Shown here: piece by piece, positions 27,785 to 38,899 of the stretch
Position numbering within the stretch: the stretch's first letter is position 1
Layout: each line of letters starts with the position of its first letter
Origin: Gavia stellata
Lineage: Eukaryota > Chordata > Aves > Gaviiformes > Gaviidae
Direction: 5' to 3'
NCBI RefSeq assembly: GCF_030936135.1
Contig: NC_082595.1
Coordinates: forward strand, 110,376,334-110,440,333
DNA: 64,000 bases
The notes under the pieces: model-generated
What the model was told of the DNA's origin: nothing
The model's input: the letters and a program-made list of their open reading frames with translations, nothing else
Databases searched by the model: none
Made by a program: the position numbers and the translations under genes

Positions 27785-27960
27785 TCTTGCAGGGTAGTTT
27801 TTAATACTTTATTCGCTGTAATTTTAAAACTTCCAAGTGATGAGGCTTCGATTGTTTCCTTTGGGAAACCATTCCCCACCTAACAGCTACTACTAAAGGA
27901 AGATTTTATTTTCCCCATTCTGCTTTTTGAAGGAATGTTTTCTTAAGGGATAAAATAGCT
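27785..27960 (-). repeat. Old CR1-like LINE 3' fragment
   Basis: The plus strand resembles the reverse complement of old CR1 3' regions: cttcgattgtttcctttggg, aaaccattccccacctaaca, then aggaagattttattttcc. Strongly diverged. Confidence 0.45.
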
Positions 27961-28593
27961 CTTAAAAAATAAATAGCAATTTCTACTTATGCCATCCATC
28001 TGCTCCACAGGCCAGAAAGTAGAAGAGCTTTAGCATCAGATTTTTCAAGCGCTCGGCACCCATAGTACATGGCACAAAAACTCAATCACTGCAGAACAGG
28101 TAGCAAATTACAAAGGCTGTCATGATATACGTGCTTAGCTACGGCTGTCCTCTAGAAAGAGAAAAACGACAGTTCCACATAACAGTATTCGTATGCCAAA
28201 AACAACATAACATCTGTTTTTAACAGCTTTACAGTAAACCATTCTGTGTTTAAAATGCCCGAGGGAATTCAGTCTCAGATCACCCCTTGCCCAAGGGACC
28301 ACGTGGCAGACTGGCTGTGTGTTTTCCTTGGTTGGTTGGACAGAAGGCAGAAAAATCAAGTTTTGAGCCCTGTCTCATGGAACACACATCTGGATCCAGG
28401 CAGGGCTGGTCTGGTTGGGATCTAAGGTACTGCCATCCCTTTAGGCATGGGATACTCAGGAAATCCTCAGGAAAAAAAAATGAGAAAAAGAAAAAAGTCA
28501 GGCATGCTCCTTGTGCACCTTCGTCCCTACCTAAGCTCATCTGACTCACCGTGCTGCCATCCTTGCTTGTGCCGCTGAGCAAAACTTCCAGAA

Positions 28594-29256
28594 GAAGGTC
28601 GACAGCCGGCTGAAGATGAGCCAGCAGTGTGCCCAGGTGGCCAAGAAGGCCAACGGCATCCTGGCCTGGATCAGAAATGGTGTGGCCAGCAGGAGTAGGG
28701 AGGGGATCGTGCCCCTGTACTCGGCGCTGGTGGGGCCACTCCTCGAATGCTGTGTTCAGTTTTGGGCCCCTCACTACAAGAAGGACATTGAGGTGCTGGA
28801 GCGTGTCCAGAGAAGGGCGACGGAGCTGGTGAGGGGTCTGGAGCACAAGTCTGATGAGGAGCGGCTGAGGGAACTGGGGTTGTTCAGTCTGGAGAAGAGG
28901 AGGCTGAGGGGAGACCTCATCACTCTCTACAACTGCCTGAAAGGGGGTTGTGGGGAGGTGGGTGTTGGTCTCTTCTCCCAAGTGACGAGTGACAGGACAA
29001 GAGGAAATGGCCTCAAGTTGTACCAAGGGAGGTTTGGACTGGATATTAGGAAAAATTTCTTTACTGAGAGAGTGGTGAAGCACTGGAACAGGCTGCCCAG
29101 GGAGGTGGTGGAGTCACCATCCCTGGAAGGATTTAAAAGACATGTGGATGAGGCGCTTGGGGACATGGTTTAGTGGTGGACTTGGCAGGGTTATGTTAAT
29201 GGTTGAACTTGATGATCTTAAAGGTCTTTTCCAACCTAGAGGATTCTATGATTCTA
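28594..29256 (+). repeat. CR1 LINE, 5'-truncated, with open ORF2 C-terminal region
   Basis: This copy keeps the C-terminal part of the CR1 reverse-transcriptase ORF and the 3' end with an ATTCTATGATTCTA tail. Plus frame 28616-29173 is open for 185 codons and reads [70 protein letters not shown] and [18 protein letters not shown]. The polymerase catalytic region and endonuclease are missing, so it cannot be autonomous. Confidence 0.97.
28616..29173 (+). pseudogene. CR1 ORF2 (reverse transcriptase) C-terminal fragment
   Basis: A 185-codon open frame inside the 28594-29256 CR1 copy, ending at TAG. It lacks the upstream polymerase motifs and the AP-endonuclease domain. Intactness of the frame suggests moderate age. 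It is a repeat remnant, not a host gene. Confidence 0.9.
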
Positions 29257-29604
29257 AGATGGTGCCCAAACTCCAAGCAATCCCACATAAAAGTTTGGGC
29301 AGAAATACAGGCAAGAAACTGTAATTAGTTATACAAATTCAGCTTGAAGTTAGATACATAAATTGAACTTGCCAGAGCTTGCTCCTGGTGGGGACAGGAA
29401 GGACAGCCATTGCCCCAGCTCTGGACCTTTGGGTTTTACATTGCAGGGTGGGTATTTTTTCCTGTTTCTCTGTTTTATCTGTATTTCAGAACCCCCTATG
29501 ACCCCTCCACTTGCTCTCTGAGCCCCAGAAAAGCACCAGTAGAGTTTACTTTCATAAACTCCACTGTAAGAAGACACACTTGCCATCCTTGTTATATATG
29601 CATG

Positions 29605-29708
29605 GTCTAGTGGAAGATGTCCCTGCCCATGGCAGGGGGGCTGGAACTAGATGATCTTTAAGGTCCCTTCCAACCCAAAGCATTCTATGATTCTATGATG
29701 ATTCTATA
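29605..29708 (+). repeat. CR1 LINE 3' end, different subfamily
   Basis: The final ~100 bp of a CR1 whose tail differs from its neighbour: agatgtccctgcccatggca, ggaactagatgatctttaag, cccttccaacccaaagcatt, then ATTCTATGATTCTATG. It lies 350 bp after the larger copy and is a separate insertion. Confidence 0.93.
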
Positions 29709-32700
29709 TAACGGAACTGGAGCACAGGGATGTCAGGGTCCTGTTGCAGGAAATAACAACTAGGTGCAGACTATGGGCTGGCAAACTCATTTCATGCAGC
29801 CTGTCTTCTTCACTACATTTAGGTGATATTTATTCTCCCAAAAAAACAAAAACAGATCTTCCTAGTGCCACTCTGGAGATCAGGCAAAGCAAAGATCTTC
29901 TGGGTTCAATGTTTTAAACTGTAGATGAACCTCCAAACAGCCATGCATTGTATCACTTAGTGGTCCTTCTATCTTCACACTGGTTGTACATGGTGTACCA
30001 TCACCACCATGAGTGGACCTAGTCTAGATTCACCCCAGTGTAAGTGAGGCAGGACGAGACGTCCAACAAGGTCTCACATTTATCATAGCCCAGCTCTCCC
30101 TCCACACCCAGCCCCAGACAGCTCTTTCTCATGAAGTCCCAAAGCAGTAAGGGGGCTGTTGGTCTGGACTGGGTTTGATTTATCACACCCATAGGGATGG
30201 TTTGCATCAGCTGTCAGGGAGACTAAAGGAAGCCAGAACTTTCATTCCTCCCTCAAGAAAGTCAGCAGAGCAATGGGTGGAGACCTGGTCAAACTGCAGC
30301 CCAGGTTGCCTAGAAGCCACAAAACCTTGGTGCTGGATGGACAACCCTCTTGACACATCTGCTTGCACTGGTCTGATGTCAGGTAGTGCATTATGCCACA
30401 GCAGGGTCCACCACATCCCTAGGCAATGCCCCATGAAAACCACCTCCTGTGTGGGGAAGAAGGTGCCCACTCCCATGCAGGAGGTCACATCTTTGGAGAC
30501 ATTCAGTTGATCACCTGAATCCTGTGCTCCAGGATGCAGTCATTTTCCAAGAGGCAGTTGGGTTGAGGGCACCCATATGGGGCAGGGACAGTGCTTAATA
30601 GCCTGGAGATAGCCAAAACAGGCCATGTGAGATTGCCTCCTGGCTAACACCGTCGTTTTTTAGTGACCGAATGCACGTACAAGTGGTACAGTGCAAATCT
30701 GTGGTTCCTACAACCCCCTCTGGGGTCTGGTTCAGGTTGAACCAGCAGATGCTTCTCCTTCACTACTGCATCTGCCTTAGGATATTTCAAATTTCTTTTA
30801 AAATTGTATTAGAAATATGTCGATCTCTTACCCTTTTATCCTTGCAGATAGTCATTTATATGAAGCAGAACAGCTCCCACAGAGAATCCCACCACCAAAC
30901 AGCCCATACACTACTGCTCTGGATCATAATTGGGGTGGAAGGTGATGTTCCTCTCACCAGACTAGCAGGTGAAAAAAAGGGGTAGGAAGGCTTGAATCCT
31001 GCTTCGCAGCATTGTTCTTGGCTAATTCGAGGTGGTTTTTTAAATGTAAAAGCTTTAGTTTAACCACAAAGAACAACAGGAAAAATTCTCAGGCTTTCCA
31101 ACATGCTCCCAAGATGGGATGCCCCTTTTCTACCTGTTTCTAATTGGGATTTCTCCTGCTGAAATCATCAGAAGCTCATTATGCAGCAAAGCAGAAACCG
31201 ATTTACCTTTATTAAAGAACAGTTCTGCGGTTCTCCGTGGGATCACAGTGGGATGGTACCATTCCCTTTTCTTTATTGTATAGCTAGCCTCTAATTGTGC
31301 ACTGATTGCTTTGAAATCCTGGTAGCCGAGCAGGAACGTAGGTGGTATTGAAAAGTTTGTGATGCAACCCCTTCCCGTAACGGCAGGCAGCGGGTCGGTC
31401 AAAGCTCTTTTCAACCAACAGTGACTCAGTGTGCCTCTAAACACAGTGGGAAAAACAGAACACCAAACCATATTTTTTAAGCCCATTTGAGGATTTGAAT
31501 AATGGCTTCATGACTCAGGTGAGCCTGCCAGGCTGGTAGGAGGATGTTTGGGATGGCTGTAGAGCAGGAACTGCTGGCAGAAGAGCTGGGAAAGAAGCAG
31601 AGTTTGGACGAGGGAGCGATGCACAAGCTATAGCTCTGTACTGGTAAATCAAACAGGGTTGAATGGGTACAGGAACTCGCTTACCTACATGGTTCATAGA
31701 CAGCCCTAGCCCTGCTTTAGCCCAAACTAACAAGCATCAACCCAAACATTTCCCAGCTTAGCACAGGCCAGGGACCATTGCCAGGAGGCAGTTTGGATCA
31801 GCCACCCTGATTTGGAGACTGGGAGTTTAACTGTATGGATCAGGCAGGACCCTGTCAGTTGGTTTTGGGGCTGGAGAAGAGGCCTTGGTACCATTTAGGT
31901 TATCGGAGATATGAAGCCACAACTTCGTTCTGCTGGTTGCAGGGGAATATATAACAGAGTCACCTGGAGCTTATGCAAGGACCAATCTGCAATAGTTGTT
32001 TTAAATGCATCCTTGGAGGTGCCTGAGTTTCAGATGCTTTAACAATACCAGCAAAATGCAAGTGAAGGATCCAGTGTAAAAACAAAAACCTTACAGGTCA
32101 AGATAAAGACAGTTTAATAAGTGAAACAACACTGTGTGCACAAGCAAAGCAGAATAAGGAATGCATCCACTACTTTCCCTCGGCAGGCAGGTGTTCAGCC
32201 ATTTTCAGGCAAGCAGGGCTTCACCGTGCTTAATGACACTTTGGAAGGCAAATGCCATAACCCCAAAATATCCCTCCTTCCTCCTTCTTTCCTCAAGATT
32301 TTATTGCTCAGCTTGATGTCATATGGTATGGAATATCCCTGTGGTCAGTTGGGGTCAGCTGTCCTACCTGTGTCCCCTCCCAACTTCTTGTGCACCCCCA
32401 GCTGACCCACTGGTGGGGCGGCATGAGAAACAGAGAAAGCCTTCATGCTGTGCAAGCACTGCTCAGCAATAGCTAAAACACTGGTGTGTTATCGACACTG
32501 ATTTGATCACAAATCTAAGACGTAGCACCATATGGGCTGGTACAAAGAAAGCTATCTCCATCCCAGCCAAGCCCAGTACACAGTGTATGAAGGTCCTGCC
32601 CTAGATCTGTATCCTCCTGATACTGGATGAACAGCCAACAAAGAGCAGTAAAAGATCATGCCCTGAGATCTGGCAGCGTGCGGAGGATTTTGGAGAGAAT

Positions 32701-34855
32701 TATGTTCCCCTGAAGGATGTGGCGTGCCAGGTTCTTCCGGGAAACAGGTTCAAACGTGGGGCATCGGAGGCATTTGCAAGCGGCAGCATACCCTGAACGC
32801 ATACCCCAGGCACCTTGGATGTGATAACACGCATTTGCCGGGAGGCTCTCTTCTGCACGAATGGCCTCATTCTGATATTACCGGTCATGCACACGGAGTG
32901 ACAGCCGCTCACTCATCCGCAAAATAAATCTCTTGTCACAAGGCACCCAGCAATTGGGCCCGCCTTGAATAAACACTTTGTGATTCTTCATGCTCCCCTA
33001 CACATCCAGCTCCAGCTTCCCACTCCACCTCCTCGGCACTTGCTGTGAGCATGGCTGGGGCAGTGATGCTCAGATGGCTGCAGGTTTCTCAACACCTCCC
33101 CAGTGCCCCTGAGTTGCTGCATCACTCCTGGGTCCCTTCCCATCCTAACAAAGCCCTCTGCTCTGTACAGCGTCACTCTTAGCTTGAGTTGCAAAACAGG
33201 GAAAATTATTAGCACAGCTTGATATAAAGGAATATGTAGACCACTGGCCCAGCACACTGAGTTTCAGGGGTTGTTTGTAAATTCTAGTTCATAGTCAACA
33301 GATCATTTCCTATTGTTCCCTTGGCCCTTTCCCATGATTCTGTTCAGAGCAAGGCAGCTCCCAAAATTTTTGCTTGAGGTGACCTCTTCAATGGAAACAC
33401 TCACTTTCCTATCTTTTACCCAAAGTCTTATGCATTCCAGACTGAAGCAATGCTTTTCACATTGATGGTGAGAAAATTCCTTCACATGTATGTCCAAGGC
33501 ACAAGTCCATTCAAATTATCTCCCATTGTGATCAAAGGAAAGAGGACAAAGAGCAAAGCTCTCTTCTCGCAATAGCTCTCCAAAGGAATTTCAGACAGCT
33601 CACAACTGATTGTCTCAATTTTCAAGAGTTACTCCTCTTCATATGCAACCCTATAGAACTCCTCTAGGCTCTCACAAGGCTGCTGCAGAGCTGAATTTAT
33701 GCTCCTGTGTCTGCATTCAGTGCCTAAGCCATCCTATCATCCTTTCCCCCCCCTACATTTCCCTAATTGGGAGGCACATGGGTTAGCTCTGGAGCTGCTT
33801 ATGTTGTGATTAATGTCTGCAGAGTTAGTGTTACGATGTATAAATTCAAAAGCTTTGAGGAAGAGGAACTTATACTTTCCAGCGGTGCCTTGAAGCCCAC
33901 CCTTCCCAGCAGAGGAGCCAAATGCAGCGCTCTCCTCTGCAGCCACATGCTAAATCATTTAGCGATCTGGGCTGTGGCAACAAAGTGAATTGCATATTAA
34001 AGAGCCCTTGCAGCAGTAGTCATGGTGAGACATGGAGAAAGCAACCAGTTGTGAATACAAAAAGTGTTAGCAAGCACAAGACACATCTCAGAAAAGGACA
34101 TGGGAGGCTGATACTTTGAACGTAGATACTTGGAAATACCTGGTCAGAGGATATTTCACGACGCTGCAGGATGTTGTAAGCTCAGTTGCTGCCAGCTGGT
34201 TCATTTTACAAGCCCTAATAACCACCAGGAGTGGTGCACACCAAAGATAGAACAGCAAAGAAGTATGGTCTGCACAGAGGTGGCCAAGCTGGTACTCTTG
34301 AAGTACACGGGCAGTTCACGCACAACTTAGAAAAGCCACTTGTGATCAGCGGTGTGGACTGTCACGGGACTGCCAGAGATGCCAAAACCAGAGGGATTTC
34401 CCTAGCAATTAAATGCTCAAACAGTAAAAAAGGCAACAGAGCAAAATCCTTCAAACAGAATAGGTGTTTCTTCAAGGTCAGCAAGCACAACCGCTATGCA
34501 AAGGGTGGGCACTGCTCAGCACAGATCCATCACACTTGAGCGTTCCCACATTGCAGGGAAAGGTGTGGTTGTATTTCTGGGGTGCATTGAGGGATGTCAG
34601 TGGCTTAGTTAGGCATGTCAAGGGCTGCCAGCCTCCATCCTGTATTCATCTCAAAGCCAGGCTCTCCTCCAGACCATAATCCATGTACTTAAAGCAGCTC
34701 TTCAGCCTAACACCAGAAGTGTTCAGCAGTTGTTGAACAAACCAAGTAGTTCGATACTGTCAGTAGCGTTTTCTGTCCCAGAGCTATCTTCACATCAGTT
34801 AACAACAGTGATTAATCACTATCGCAATTGGTGTGTCCCAAGAGACGCCCCTGGC
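29709..34855. other. Intergenic sequence, no gene recognised
   Basis: No exon with splice support or family resemblance on either strand, and no clear young repeat. Confidence 0.55.
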
Positions 34856-34859
34856 TTTC

Positions 34860-34995
34860 AATTGTTCTCATGCTTACAGAAGGGTAAACTGAGTCCTTAG
34901 CATGAAAAATGGCTTGTCCAGAAAGCCACTTGGCAAGTCGCTGGGAAAGGTGCGAATGGAAGCTGATCCTCTGCAGCCTCCAGTATCCAGCACTA
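34860..34995 (-). repeat. MIR-like SINE remnant
   Basis: The plus strand has cttacagaagggtaaactga, then a degraded cttgtccagaaagccacttg region and tcctctgcagcctccag, following the order of a reverse-complement MIR core. Low identity. Confidence 0.35.
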
Positions 34996-36714
34996 ATCTA
35001 CTTTATCATCAACAAAAGACACAATTAAAGAGCTGACCAATGATTTCCACCATATCCACAGGTGCTTTTTCACTCATCGCCTGGTAGACACACAAAAATA
35101 TGAGAGAGTAATAAGCCCTCTGACATTTTGCTTGCATTGAAGTCGGACAAAGACACATACACAATGTCAAAACACTTCTTGCAGTGCATATGAAATGTCA
35201 AATGGATGCCAACAGTCACAGTCACAGCCATGTGTGCCATCCGCCTTCTCCATAGGGGGACAGAGAGGTGCTGAAGGGAGCAGAAGACAAGACTACGCTT
35301 TTCACTGTATCTTACCCCTGTGAGGAAGCACAGGCTGGAAAAGGGGAAAATGGGAAATCTCAGTCCCTCTAAAAGGATTGCGCTGGGAACTGCTTTGTCT
35401 TCAAATGACCCATGTCACATCTACCGAGGAGGAGAGGTCTGGGATCACCGCCGTGAACAAAGGTTGGGTTTCTACAAGTGGTAGCTGTCTGTGACCTTGG
35501 ACTGGTGCTCTTCCAACCCTCCTTCTCTGAGGTGGAGCCACACGACTCTCCTGCTTACTTGGAGCCCTCCCCACGTCTCATCTGCAACTAGCTCCTGCCT
35601 CCAAACCTGCACAAACACCATCATCTTTAAATCTTCATCTCTCTGCTCAAGCTTGCCTACAAATGTCCAGCTGGGATGGGGCCGGCAGGGAAACACACAT
35701 ATATATACAGAGCCCTTAATTTCTGCAGAACAAAGCCAAAATTATTTTGGTATGTTGGCTTTTAAATTGCTGCCTTCATTGCTCACAGGAGGTGCTTCTG
35801 TTCTTATCTCCTTAGCAAAATGTGCAAGCAAGGCCTGACTACCTCTTCTCTGTCTCCTTGCGTACTCATATCCTATATTTTTCCCCAAATCCTCTTATGG
35901 ATGTTTCCCCGGGTCTCTAAGCATTTCCGTAGCCTGCTTCTCTTCTGGCATTTGCTGCTAAAGGTGTGCTGCTGAGAACAAAATCTGTATTTTGGTGCAC
36001 TGCTTTGCATCACCATGCTCCATGCAGCAGCCTCTTGTTTTATGTTGGCCAGCTTTGCTCACCGAGTGAAGGATATTGAAAGAAACATATTTATTTTGCC
36101 CAGACTTCTTGATGCTTTCCATTGGGCTGACTGGACATGAGGAAGAGGGATCTGGAAAGAGGGGAGGAGCAATAAGAAATGAGCTGCAAATTGAGACAAA
36201 AAGAGAACATCCCAAAATATTGTCTGAAGCATAAAAGTTGAGGTAGTTCAGTTTGGAAACTTTTCACTCAGATGCTCTAAACCCACAAATATGGAACACA
36301 ATAACGTAAGAAACAGAGGACACCAATGTTGTAAAGCTTAAAAAATGAATGGGTCACATTGAAATGTTAATGACAAAGCCGATATATTGCATTTTGATTT
36401 TGTATGACTCCAACACTTTCCTATCAAATCCATAATCAAAAGAGATGTGCTCGCTCAAAACACAAATACCTTTGAAACAAAATACAGCATCACCATGTTT
36501 CATTAGAGCTACTTACAGCATAGAAATATTAAACAAATATTTCCTTTCTCACCCTGATTATTGAACAGTATATGAAGTAGCAAAGGTGAATTCACTTTAA
36601 GGAATTCTATGGTGTTTTAAATAAGGAGGAAAAAGTCTTTTTACTGTTTATTACTTTGCAGCTACATAGCTGGTCATAATTTGCAGAACTGATGTTTCCA
36701 TATAGCAAAGTGAA
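34996..36714. other. Intergenic sequence, no gene recognised
   Basis: No supported exon. From about 36240 the sequence becomes AT-rich and stays so to 37500. Confidence 0.55.
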
Positions 36715-36855
36715 TCACTTTCATTATCTCAATTTACAAGTAGGGAAACTGAGGCAGGAGGCAAAAACTTTCTTTCCCCAAGGCCATTGAGTAAATGAGC
36801 AGCAGAACGGATCAAAGCCCGTAGCACAGTGCCGTGCTGTAACCACTAAGTAGCA
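36715..36855 (-). repeat. MIR-like SINE
   Basis: The best MIR-type match in the window: the plus strand reads cattatctcaatttacaagt, agggaaactgaggcagg, cccaaggccattgagtaaa, gatcaaagcccgtagcac and gctgtaaccactaagtagca. This is the reverse complement of the MIR consensus from its core to its tRNA-like 5' end. Confidence 0.65.
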
Positions 36856-37019
36856 TCGCCTTCATTTAACACAGACCATTATCAGTTTGCAAATGCTGCT
36901 GATGGAAAAAGACCTACTAGGTCCTTTTGCAGCTCCCTGTAAGCTCAGGCTTTTTCCATGCCGTGTGCTGTAGACAAAAGTGCTTTATACAATCCCTACA
37001 TTAAAATAATTCAAGCAGG

Positions 37020-37135
37020 AGGATATCTCTCATTTCCTTTGGGGGAAACAATTCTGCAGCTGAATAGATTGCAGCATTAGGAAATATTTCCTGATGTCCA
37101 GCCCCTGCCGCAGCTTCTAGAATCTGTTGATATAT
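37020..37135 (-). repeat. Old CR1-like LINE 3' fragment
   Basis: The plus strand reads ctttgggggaaacaattctg, cagctgaatagattgcagca and aaatatttcctgatgtccag, the reverse complement of an old CR1 3' region. Diverged; limits approximate. Confidence 0.45.
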
Positions 37136-38571
37136 TATTAATAGAAAGGAAAATAAATATAGGTATTAATGCCAGCAGACACTGTCTACTACTAATAGCT
37201 GCTAAAGTAATATATTCCCCTTGTTTTTAGCTTTTATTAGTCTTTTTGCAAAGGGTTACAAGACCCTTATGCATCCATTAGCCAGTCAGCCATGTGAAAT
37301 TAATGTGGACCAATTTTCATAAGCATTACTCAGAACTAATAATAATTAAGCATTATTTTCTGCTCAGATAACACAGAAAATAAAGTCTGACTTTTATGCC
37401 AAGATGGGTTTGCATTAGCTTAAGGTAGATGAATTAATTCTCATTTACAAGGCTTCTCCACCAGCTAGCCAGAAAATATCAAGGTAATTAAAACCAATTT
37501 GTGAGGTTCTGTCCCATTGCACATTCACTGAGTTTTATCATTGCTGCAAATTACAGGTGCTTTTATGCTGTTGCAAAGGTGGGACATGAAGGAAACCTTG
37601 CTGCTTGCTTCCTTCCCCATCGCTTTGAAGAAAAGCAACCTCCTTATGAAGACCAGAACGCATTTTGCAATGCACTTCGCTACTGGAGAAGCAATGAAGG
37701 ACTATGTGTTACATGAAGGACCAGCTCAGTCCCAGCTCAGGCTGGGATGTGGACCTCTCAGCAACACATGTAAAAGGCCTCTAACAGAGAAAAAAAATCC
37801 TACTTACTTTTGATTTACCATTTACTTGCAAGGGCTTGATTTTGGTTAATTAGAAAGCCAAGGGGCTTCTGTAGACAACATTTTATTGATAGCTCAGAAA
37901 CAGTTCTCTTCAGCCAGCCAGATTTTTCTCTATTGCTTTTGACAACCAAAACCCAGCATTTGCAGTCCAGGTAAATAAGACTGATTAGTTATAGGATGAT
38001 ACACTTTCCAACACTGCCCAAAAGATGTCTTGACCTTTTTCTAGCTTAACGAGACACTAGATTTGACATGTAGTCATGTCCCAGCAGCTTGACATATCAC
38101 CTGAGCTGCTGCTGTGGTCCCTGAAGATGCTCTGAGCTTGGGCCAGTTGCAAGATAGAAGATACATTAGTCCAGCTAATAATTCGCTGTGAGATACGTTA
38201 ACCTAGAGCTGTCCTACGAACAGCTAAGCTAATATGCAGCTGAGTAAGCTAAGACCTTTCTTAGTTTCAGCTTTCCAAGGGAAGCAGCTCCTTCAGATGT
38301 CACATCTTGATTTTGCATCTGAGCTTAGCAAATAACTGGGCCTGATGTGACCCACCAGTGTGGAAAATGGGTGTTCTTCAGAGGATTATGGCCTCTCTTG
38401 TCTGTGTCCTGGCTCTCTCATTTCATCCCTACGTCCTCTCCGTCGCTCCCCTGTCTCACTGTGGCATCTCATTTTGGCATCTGTGTCCACACCAGTGAGA
38501 TGGAGCAGGTTGACCTGAGGCAGGACTCTACGGGTCAGCAGCAAAAGAAGAACGAGGCGGTAGCTCTGACT
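37136..38571. other. Intergenic, AT-rich, no gene recognised
   Basis: AT-rich sequence with several TAATTA-like and ATTA/TAAT motifs, lying 3' of PRSS55. No exon or clear repeat recognised. Confidence 0.5.
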
Positions 38572-38577
38572 TTTATT
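38572..38577 (-). terminator. PRSS55 polyadenylation signal AATAAA
   Basis: A canonical AATAAA reads on the minus strand about 20 nt after the PRSS55 stop codon. If used, the 3' UTR would be only about 40-50 nt. No strong GU-rich element is obvious immediately after it, so a more distal site cannot be excluded. Confidence 0.5.
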
Positions 38578-38596
38578 ATGTTTCGAAAAATCTTCT

Positions 38597-38899
38597 CTAG
38601 AGTAATCTAATTGCTATTAGAGAGAAAAATAAAAGGAGACAATACTCAAGAAACACCAGCTGTGTCTCAGTCCTGGAAGGAACCACCCCAGCATTTGCAC
38701 GGTTATCCACACCTTCAATCAAGAAAGGTTTCCCCCTTATGGCTGTCTCAGTCTCGATCCAGCCACGGTAGCTGTAAACAGACATTAAGATCTCATGGTT
38801 TGGCTTTTCTGCACAATCTTCTCCCCAGCTGACGATGCCGACCTGAAACCACTTCATGGTGTTCCAGTAGCTGCAAACCAGAGGTCCCCCGCTGTCCAC
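38597..38899 (-). CDS. PRSS55: PRSS55 exon 5 (catalytic Ser, C-terminal anchor)
   Basis: The 303-bp terminal exon begins right after a pyrimidine-rich acceptor ending in TAG and encodes [34 protein letters not shown] and a hydrophobic tail ending in SLIAIRLL before a TAG stop. Ser212 is the nucleophile; Cys218 and Cys238 complete the 136-201 and 191-220 disulfides. The first codon is GTG (Val) where almost all family members have Gly193. Because TAG is in frame immediately upstream, no earlier acceptor could restore it. Residue 245, equivalent to Gly226, is Glu. The tail suggests GPI anchoring as in mammalian PRSS55. Confidence 0.9.
   Translation of the reverse strand: MDSGGPLVCSYWNTMKWFQVGIVSWGEDCAEKPNHEILMSVYSYRGWIETETAIRGKPFLIEGVDNRANAGVVPSRTETQLVFLEYCLLLFFSLIAIRLL

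Noticed and set aside
28280-29083. 267-codon minus-strand open frame
   Set aside because: Most of it is the antisense of a CR1 ORF2 fragment; CR1 copies commonly leave long antisense frames. The same holds for 48216-48887.
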